Origin: Leptofilum sp050292445
GTDB taxonomy: Bacteria; Chloroflexota; Anaerolineae; Promineifilales; Promineifilaceae
NCBI GenBank assembly: GCA_050292445.1
Contig: JBNKLQ010000091.1
Coordinates: forward strand, 1 to 20,656
Direction: 5' to 3'
Length of the DNA stretch: 20,656 nucleotides
Shown: positions 1 through 9,800 of the stretch, in pieces
How positions within the stretch are numbered: the first letter of the stretch is position 1
How the letters are laid out: every line of letters begins with the position of its first letter
Notes under the pieces: generated by a model
Seen by the model: only the letters and a program-made list of their open reading frames with translations
What the model was told of the DNA's origin: nothing
Databases searched by the model: none
Made by a program: the position numbers and the translations under genes

Positions 1-868
1 GCCGATGATGTTTTCGATGTCGGGATGGTTGCGGTTGGCAATGGGCGTGCCCACAACGATGTCGTTTTGCTGCGAATAGCGCATGAGCAAAATGTTGTAG
101 GCAGCTATGAGAGTCATGAACAGCGTGCTTTTGTGGGTTTGGCTGAACTGGGTAAGCGCAGGCGTCAGCGCCTGGGGCAGCAGTTGGCTGTGAATACCGC
201 CTCTGGTGCTTTGCATTTTGGGGCGGGGCATGTCTGTGGGCAGACTGAGCACGGCCGGGGCACCTGCCAGGTGATCTTGCCAGAAGGCAAGCTGTTCTTC
301 TAGCACGTTGCCTTGCAGCCAGCTTTGCTGCCAGGCGGCAAAATCGGCATACTGCACACGCAGCTCAGGCAGATTCAGGGGAAATCCTTTCACCTGAGAA
401 ACATAGAGACTGACAAACTCGCGGACAAAGATGCCCATCGACCAGCCATCGGTGATGATGTGGTGCATGACGACGACGAGGATGTGCTGCTCAGCGGCCA
501 GGCGAAGGTGGGCAATGCGGACAAGGGGGCCAGTTTTGAGGGAAAACGGCCGTCCCGCCTCCTCACGTATCCATGCCTCCACTTTTTCTTCTTGCACACT
601 TTCAGACAGCGTAGAAAAATCGACTTGCTCAATGGGTAGATGAGCGTCGTTGGCAATGTGTTGGTAGGGTTGGCCGTCTTCGCCATAATGAAAGGTAGTG
701 CGCAGGGAGGCGTGACGGGTGAACATGGTGTTGACGGCCGTTTGTAGTGCAGTTGTGTCTAAACGGCCGTCTATCTTAAAGGCCATCGGAATGTTGAAGG
801 TGGCTTGGTTGGGTGCCAGCTCGTCCATGACCAGCAAACGCCGCTGGGCAAATGAAAGCGGCAAGGGC
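1..868 (-). other. Condensation domain C-B5, cut by the window edge
   Basis: The domain begins LPLSFAQRRLLVMDELAPN and has HHIITDGWS with its histidines at 465-460. It reaches VGTPIANRNHPDIENIIG at the edge, about two thirds of the domain. It closely resembles C-B3. Its presence shows that at least one more module follows outside the window. Confidence 0.9.
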
Positions 869-3800
869 TGACCATCTGGCAGTTTGGGGATGAACTGTTT
901 GTTGAGTGCTTTATCCGGTTTATAGTCTGGCGATTGCTCGATCAGGCGAGCGATTTGGGCGATTGTGCTTTGCTCAAACAGTTCGCGCAGCGGCAGCCTT
1001 AGATGGAACTGCTTTTGGATGCGGGAGACAAGCTGGGTGGCCAGCAATGAATGACCGCCTAGCTCAAAGAAGCTGTCGTAAATGCCTACCTGGTCTACTT
1101 GAAGCAGCGTTTGCCAGATTTCAGCCAGCTGCGCTTCGATCTGGTTGCGCGGTGGGACGTAAGCCGAGGTGGTCTCCCGTTCGCCAGTGGGCGCGGGCAA
1201 TGCTTTGCGATCTACCTTGCCATTGGGCGTCAGCGGGAATGCTTCCAGCGGCATGAAGATGTGGGGGATCATGTAGGCGGGCAATGTTTCTTGGAGGAAG
1301 GTGCGCAATTCGGCCGTTGTGGCCGGGTCGTCACTCGTTTTTTCTTCGGCAAAAATAACGTAGGCCACTAACTGCTGCTCAAATGGATGCACCACAACCT
1401 GCGCTACATCCGGATGCTGCCGCAGACGGCTCTCAATTTCACCCAGTTCCACGCGGAAACCACGAATCTTTACCTGGTGATCAGAACGACCCAGGAAGTT
1501 AACCGCGCCATCGGGCCGGAAGCTGGCGAGATCGCCGGTGCGGTAAACAGTTATCAGTGGGTCAGTGTTCAGTAGGTCAGTTGTCAGTGGCTGATCACTG
1601 ATGACTGAATACTGATGACTGAATACTGGTAATTGCACAAATCGCTCCGCAGTCAACTCCGGCTGGTTCAGGTAGCCACGGGCCACACCCACGCCGCCAA
1701 TGTGCAGCTCGCCGGTGACGCCGATGGGCACTTGCTGCAAGTTGTCGTCCAAAATGTAGAGCTGGGTGTTGGCCAACGGCCGTCCGATGGGAATAGATTG
1801 CTGCGGGTCGAGTTCTTCTGCCAGGACGGGCTGAATGGTGGAGTAGGTGGTGGTTTCCGATGGCGCGTACATGTTCCACAACTTCTCGCCTCGCGCCAGC
1901 AGCTGTTGAGCCAGGGCTACAGATAACGCCTCGCCGCCGGTGATCATTTTCAGGCCAGGCTGCCCTTGCCAGTCGGCGTTGAGCAGCATTTGCCAGGTGG
2001 CGGGGGTGGCTTGCATGAACGTGATGTCTTCTTTTTGCAGCAGGTCAATGAGCTGCCGCGGATCGGTGACAGCCGCTTGCGGCGCGATCACGATTTGGGC
2101 ACCAGCTAGCAGCGGCAGGTACAGCTCCACGGTGGCAATGTCGAAGGAGAGGGTGGTGATGGCCAGCAGCTTGTCGTTAGGGTCGATGCCGGGTTGCTTG
2201 GCCATGCTGGTAAGTAGGTTCACCAGGGAATCGTGGGTTATTTGCACGCCTTTGGGGCGGCCGGTGGAGCCGGAGGTGTAGATGATGTAGGCGAGGTTGT
2301 GGGGGGTAACGGCCGTTTCTGGCAAGCCAGTTGGCAAATCACTGATTTTCGGCAGCAGTTTATCCAAACACATCACCTGTGCCTGATGCTCAGGCAGCGT
2401 GTCGGCAATGTCTGTTTGGCTGAGCAGCAGCGGGACCTGGGCATCGGCCAGCATAAATTGGATGCGCTGGGCAGGAAACGCTGGGTCGATGGGCAGATAC
2501 GCGCCGCCAGCCTTCAGGATGCCTAGCAAACCAACCAGCAAGTGCGCGTTACGGTTCAGCGAGATGGCTACAAACGTGTCTGGCTGCACGCCCAAAGAGA
2601 GCAGATGGTGGGCCAACTGGTTGGATTGGGTTTCCAACTGCTGGTAAGTGAGGGCCGTTTGGCCGTCAGAAATAGCGATGCGGTCTGGCGTTTGGCTGGC
2701 GTGTTGGGAGATGAGTTGGTGCAGGCAGAGGTGGTGGGGGAACGGCCGTTGCGTGGCGTTCCACTGCTGCATTATCGCTTTTTCAGACGGGGTCAGCAGC
2801 TCTAGTTGATCAATGGGTAAATCTGGGTTGGCGGCAATTTGCTGCAGCAGATGGTTAAAATGGGCCGCCAATCGGGCAATGGTGCTTTCGTCAAACAACG
2901 CTGTGCTGTATTCCCAATTGACGCGGAACCCGGTCATGGTTTGCGTAATTTCTAAAGAGAGGTCGTATTTGGCTGTTGTGCTGGGTGCGTCAAGGGCCGT
3001 TAAGGTGAGTCCAGGCAGTGCAGCCCGCTGGCTGGGCAGATTTTGCAGCACAAAAGAAACCTGGAACAAGGGTGAATAGCTCATGTCCCGCGCCAACTGT
3101 TTTTCCTCAACCAGCTTCTCAAAGGGAATGTCCTGGTGGGCATAAGCGCCAAGCGTCGTTTCGCGCACGCGGCTCAATAAGTCACGGAAAGAGGGATTGC
3201 CAGATATATCGGTGCGCAAAACCAGCATGTTAACAAAGAAGCCAATCAATCCTTCGATTTCGGCGCGGTTGCGGTTGGCGATGGGCGAACCGACCACAAT
3301 ATCGTCTTGCTGTGTGTAGCGGGCCAGCAGCGTTTGGAAAGCGGCTAGCAGCACCATAAAGATGGTGGCGTTTTCTTCTTGGGTGAGCTGTTCCAGAGCA
3401 GGTATGATTTCTGCGGGAAAGTCGCTGTTGAGGATGGCCCCCTGATACGATTGCACAGCAGGGCGAGGTCTATCGGTGGGCAAAGTTAAGACGGCCGGTG
3501 CGCCCTGTAAATTGTCGAGCCAGTAGTCTATTTGCTGCTGTAAGACATCCCCTTGCAGCCATTTTCGCTGCCAGGCGGCAAAGTCGGTGTATTGAATGGG
3601 AAGTGGTGGTAAGGGAGACGGCTGTTCTGCCACAAAAGCCATGTAAAGCGCCACCATTTCCTGGAACAAAATGCTCACTGACCAGCCATCAGAGATGATG
3701 TGGTGCATGACGATGACCATGATGTGCTGCGTTTCACCCTGGCGCAGCTGTGATACGCGGATGAGGGGGCCAGTGCTGAGGGAAAACGGCCGTTCCACCT

Positions 3801-6800
3801 CAGCATAAATCCAGGCACGAACTTTTACTTCCTGCTCTTCCTGCGGCAAATCAGCAAAATCTACTTTGTTAATGGGCAGGTGGGTAGCTTCGCCAATGCG
3901 CTGGTAAGGCTGCTCATCGTTGCCGTAGAAAAAGGTGGTGCGCAGCGAGTCGTGGCGGGTGTAGAGTGTGTCTACGGTTTTTTGTAAGGCAGTTTGGTCT
4001 AAACGGCCGTCCAGCCGGAAGGCCATCGGGATATTGTACGTTGCCTGATTTGGCTCGATCTGATCCAGCAGCAGCAGCCGCTGCTGGGCAAAGGAAAGTG
4101 GCAGCAGCTTGATTTGGGCAAGCTTCGTGATGTGCCCTTCGCCATTTTCGCCCGCTGGCAGGCCAGGTGCTTGGGCCTTAGCTTTGTCGATGGCTATAGC
4201 AATTTGGGCGATGGTGCTCTGTTCAAAAATGTCCCGCAGCTGGAGCTTGATATTGAACTGTTTCTGGATGCGAGACGCAAGCTGGGTGGCCAGCAAGGAG
4301 TGCCCGCCCAACTGGAAGAAGCTGTCGTGTACGCTAATTTCCGACAGTTCCAATAAGGTTTGCCATATGGCGTGCAGCTTTGTTTCGGTGGGCGTGCGGG
4401 GTGGGGTAAAGGGGATGGTGCGCTCTAACTCATCTGGGTTGGGTGCGGGCAGCGCCTGGCGGTCGATCTTGTCATTGGGGGTGCGGGGCATTTCTGCCAG
4501 CGGCACCCAAACCGAAGGCACCATGTAGTTGGGCAGCACCTGGTTCAGCGCATCGTGCAATGTTTGTTGGGTGGGTACCGGATCGGCATTGGCTTGCACG
4601 GTGAAGTAGGCGACCAGGGTGGTTTGTCCGTCGGCGGCGGTGTGGGGCATGACAACGGCCGTTTCCACCCCGTCCTGCGCCAATAAATTCGACTCAATTT
4701 CACCCAGCTCCACGCGGAAACCACGCACCTTCAGCTGGAAGTCTGTGCGGCCCACGAACATGATGTTGCCATCGGCTAGATAACGAACCAGGTCGCCTGT
4801 GCGGTAGAGTCGGGCCGTTGGATCATTGGAGAAGGGGTTGGGCACAAATTTTTCGGCCGTTAGCTCGGGCCGATTGAGATACCCGTGAGCCAGCCCCATG
4901 CCCCCTACGTACAGTTCGCCCGTCACGCCGATGGGCACTGGCTGCATTAATTCATCTAGCAAATAGGTCTGGTAGTTGACCAGCGGCTTGCCGATAGGCG
5001 CTTTGCCCTGGCGGGTACTATCCACAGGTACCGGGTAACTTGTAGAGGCTACTGTCGCTTCCGTAGGACCATAAGCGTTGAGCACGGTTAGCCCTGGCAC
5101 CGAATTCTGAATGCCGACCAGCGTCTGCTCTGCCAGCGGCTCTACACCGACTAGCAGATGCCGCATGACACAGCTGTTTTTATCTGCTTGCAGCCATTGG
5201 TAAAACGGCTCCACTAGGAACGGCGGCAGATAGCTGGATTGAATTTTATTTTGGGACAGCCAGGCAAACAGGGCAGGCGCATCGGAGCGAATCTCCTGGG
5301 GTACGATGTGCAGCGAGCCGCCGGTGATGAAGGCAAGGAAGATTTCGTAGATGGAGACATCGAAGTTGAGGCTGGTCCAAAGGGAGAAGATCGCCTGCGG
5401 CGGCAGCGTGCCCCATTGGTCAAAGGCGCGTTGCAAGTTGAAAACGCCCGTATGGCCGCAGACGACCCCCTTTGGCCTCCCAGTCGAGCCAGAGGTGTAA
5501 ATGATGTAGGCTGGATCAGCGGGCGTGTAGTCCAAGTCCAGGTTGGTTATTGGTTGTTGTGCTAACTGCGTTTGAATTGCATCCCAGTGCCAGACGGTGC
5601 AGTTGCCGCCGGTGTCTAGATGATCCAGGCTGGAATCGGTGAAGACGACGGGTGCGGCCGTATCGTCTAACATCAGCTGCAGGCGCTGGGTGGGATACGT
5701 GGGATCAAACGGCACGTACGCTGCCCGTGCCTTGTGGCAGGCCATGATGATGACGATGGCAGGCACGCTGGCGGTCATGTGGATACCAACGGCATCGCCG
5801 GGCTGCACGCCCTGGTGGATGAGCAGGCGGGCCAACTGGTTAGCTTGCTGATTGAGTTCTTGGTAGGTGAGCGTGAGGTGTGGGTCGGAAACGGCCGTAA
5901 CCCCCGGCTGCTTCTCGGCCCACATTTCAAACTGCTCGTGTAAACAGATTTGGGGAATGGTGGCATCGACTTTGCCCTGCCACTCATGCAAGAGCAGCTG
6001 CTTTTCGGCTTCCGGCAATATATTGAGCTGCTTCACGGGCTGGGTCGGATCGCTCACAATGCTTTGCAGCAGGGTTTCAAAATGCGTGTGCATCCGTTCA
6101 ATCGTGTCATCAAAAAACAGATCCGTGCAATATTCCCAGCTGCACAGCAAGCCGTTGTTGGTCTCAATCACCACCAGGGTGAGATCGTATTTGGCTGTAT
6201 TGCTGTTGGCTGAGAGCGGTGAGAGGGTGAGACCATCCAGCTCAGGCAGCGTCATGTTTTCGTTGTTGCGCAGGGCAAAGGTTACCTGGAAAACGGGCGA
6301 ATAGCTGATGTCGCGGTCTGGTTGCAGGCTGTTGACAACTTGTTCAAAGGGAATGTTTTGATGATTGTAGCTTTCGAGGGCTGCTTGCCGAACTTTGGCC
6401 AGTAAGGCAACAAAAGTTTCTTCTTGGCCAAGCTGAGTGCGCAGGGGCAGCATGTTGACAAAGAAACCAATCAGGCCCTCAATGCCCGGCTGGTTGCGAT
6501 TAGCAGTCGGTGTCCCCACAACAAGATCATCCTGCTGACTGTAGCGGGCCAGCAGCAAATTGTAGGCGGCAAACAGCGTCATAAAGAGGGTGCTGCTGTG
6601 GGCTTGACTCAGATCGGCCAGGGCTGGGGTGAGTTCAGCGGGCAGCAGCTGATCATAGGTACGGCCGATTGTGCTTTGCATTTTGGGCCGGGGTAAATCC
6701 GTGGGCAGATTGAGGACAGCTGGCGCGCCCGTCAGGTGATCTTTCCAGTAAGCAAGCTGCTGTTCCAATGCGTCGCCTTGCAGCCATTTTTGCTGCCAGG

Positions 6801-9800
6801 CGGCAAAGTCGCTGTATTCAATGGGCAAATCGGGCAGGTTACTGGGCAAGTTCTGCACTTGCGTGCTGTAGAGCTGCAAAAATTCGCGCATGAAGATGTT
6901 CATCGACCAGCCGTCGGTGATGATGTGGTGCATGACGATGACCAAAACGTGCTGCGCCTCCCTTAAGCGCAGGTGGGAAACGCGGATGAGGGGACCGGTG
7001 CCGAGGTTGAACGGCCGTTGCACTTCCATCTGCACCCATTGCCGGGCTTCTGCTTCAAGCTTGTCGCTGAAATCCACCTGGTTGATGGGCAGATGGGTGG
7101 CTTCAGCGATGTGCTGGTAGGGCTGTTCATCTTCGCCGTAGAAGAAGGTGGTGCGCAGCGAGCTGTGGCGCACGTACAGGGTGTCTACGGCCGTTTGTAA
7201 TGCAGCTTCATCTAAACGGCCGTCCACCTGGAAAACCATCGCCACATTGTAAGTTGCTTTGTTGGGGTCCAGATGGTCTAGCACCAGCAGCCGCTGCTGG
7301 GCAAACGAAAGCGGCAGCTGTTGGCTAGCTTCCTGTTTGGGAATGGCCTGCTGGCCGGTGTTGCTATCTTCCGCTGTCTTTTTCTGCCATTTGTTGAGCA
7401 GCGCCTGCTGCTTGGCAGATAGATTTTTGCGCCGTTCGGCCAGAGCCGACCGCTTGGCAGCGCGCGTGTCGGCCTGCTGGTCTTGTTCCGTTTCCTTTTG
7501 CTGTGTGGATTGTAATGCCTGGTAATCGATCTGGCCTTTTGCGGTAAGCGGCATTTGGGCGATGGTTTGGTATTGGGTCGGAACAAACTGGGCAGGCAGC
7601 TGCGCCTGGGCAAACTGATTTAAGTTGTCGGCATTGAAACTGTCAGCTGGGACGATGTAGGCAGTTAACAACCGCTTTTCGCACGGATTTTGGTCTGGCA
7701 GCACAATACATTCGTTGACCGTGGGATGCTGGCGCAGGATAGCGGCGATGGTTTCTGTTGGCACGTAACGGCCGCGTGTGGTGGTGTGGCTAGGATGATA
7801 GTGGCGGAACTGGAGTCGGCCGTCTGGCAGCCAGCACCAATTGTCGTCGGTTGATTGTTTGTCGATGTGCAGCGTGCCCAGAACACCAGCCGGGGTGGGC
7901 TGGCCCTGTGGATCGAGGATGGTGATGGGGGGAACGGCCGTACCGCTCAACCACGTTTCGGGTGTCCCGATTCTGCTTAAAACAGTAGGCAAAATGGACA
8001 CGCTACTGAGATGGCCGTGCAGCCGCTGGCGACCGACCCACTTCTGCCAATGGGTTTGGTCCATGTCAGCTTCCAGGGAAACGATGGCTTTGAGCTGCGG
8101 CACGCGCTTAGGGTCCAGCGCGACAAGCAGGACGGCAGGCAAAATGGCAAAATCAATCTGCTTACCCTTGAGCAGATTGTAAATGGCCGATAGCTTTGTG
8201 AGCTGATCGCGAGGCGCTAAATGCAACGTGCCGCCACTGAGCAGCGTGGCAAAAATCTCATGCGCAGCTTGATGGCTGGCAAATGGGGCAAATTGCAAAA
8301 CCTGGTTGTTCGTTTGGATGGGGTAGACATTGGCCAGGCGCAGTAAATCGGCAGTTGGGTAGCGGCCAAATGTGGACAAATAAATTCCGCCCGTCGTGGG
8401 CGTTGGCAATTCTTCGCTAGTGAAATCCTGGGCTGCTTCGATGGTTAATTTCGGATAGCCATTAATATAATCAGCTGGATTTTCCTGGCTATAGAGCAGC
8501 AATTTTGCCTGGCCTTCTTGCAGCGCCACCTGCTGCCACGCTACCGGATCATCTTCGTTCAGCGGTAAGTAGGTACCGCCAATTTTGAGTATGCCGAAAA
8601 CGGCCGTAATCATTTGGGGTGTTGCCGTTGCCACAATAGCCACCACATCACCGGGTTCAACACCCTGTTCTCGCAGCAGGTGAGCGATTTGATTACTTTG
8701 CTGGTGCAGCTGCTGGTAGGTGAGGTCGGTTGTGGGGCTGGAAACGGCCGTTTTTGTACCCAATCGTTCTGCTATTTCGGCAAATTTTTGGATGAGTGTT
8801 TGCGGGGGAACGGCCGTGTGCGTTGCTGCTTCTGCCTGCTGATTCCGTTCGTCCTCCGTGCGGAAATCGATCTCAGCAATGGGAGTGTCTGGCTGCTGCA
8901 TCAACCTGCTCAGGAAATTGACATAATGCTGACTAAACAGCTCGATTCGCTCTGGCGTAAACAGGGCCGTGCGGTACTCCACAAAGCCATTGATCTGTTT
9001 TTCCTGTTTTGCCAGCGACAACGTCAGATCAAATTTAGCTGTGTTTGTCTCAAAAGAAACCGGTTCAATCGTAACTCCCGGAATTTGGGGGCGGCCCTCA
9101 ACGGCCTGGACGGTGAAAAACGTCTGGAACAGGGGCGGCACATTCTCCCGCCGCGTGGTTTGGATGGCCTCCACCACCTTGTTAAAGGGCAAATCCTGAT
9201 GATCCTGCCCGCCCAACACCCGCTGCCACACCTGGTCTAAAAGCTGGCGGAAGGTCATGCCCGGCGTAAAGCTGGCATTCATGACGATGGTGTTGGTGAA
9301 AAAGCCAATCAACTTTTCCGTATGGGCTTGGTGTCGGTTGGCAATAGGCACCCCGATGTTGATCTCGTTTTGCTGTGTGTAGCGGTGCATTAAAGCGTGG
9401 TAGGTAGCCAGCAGCAACGTGAAGAGGGTGACACGCTCTTTTTGCATGAATTGATCGGTTTGTTGCCTGACGTCGTCCGGTAGTTGGAAAGTGAAGTTGG
9501 TGCCTTCGTCATCTGGTTTTTCGCGGCGTGGTTTGTCTGCTAGCAGCTGCAGCGGTTCTGGATCGGGGGCCAGGGTGTTTTGCCAGTAGGCCAGCAGCTT
9601 CGCTTCGTGCTCGGCTAACCAGGTTTCTTGCCAGGCGGCGTAGTCACTGTATTGGATGGGCAATTCGGGCAGATGCGGTGTTTCACCTGCCTGGTAAGCG
9701 CGGTAGAGGCTCGTGATTTCCTCAATGATCAGCTCCACAGACCACAAATCCATAGCGATGTGGTGCAGCGTGAGCAGCAGTACCCAATGGTCTTCACCCA

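Noticed and set aside
1548..1629. CRISPR array
   Set aside because: The units are only 5-14 bases, irregular and without spacers. The stretch is translated inside an adenylation domain.
7515..8816. Frameshift or assembly error as the cause of the degenerate A domain
   Set aside because: The frame is continuous with normal domains on both sides, the other frames show no missing motifs, and recognisable A-domain similarity remains at the front end and near A10.
8614..9240. Plus-strand open frame of 208 codons
   Set aside because: It is the shadow of C-B2 and the degenerate A domain. The minus strand reads known motifs through the whole stretch.
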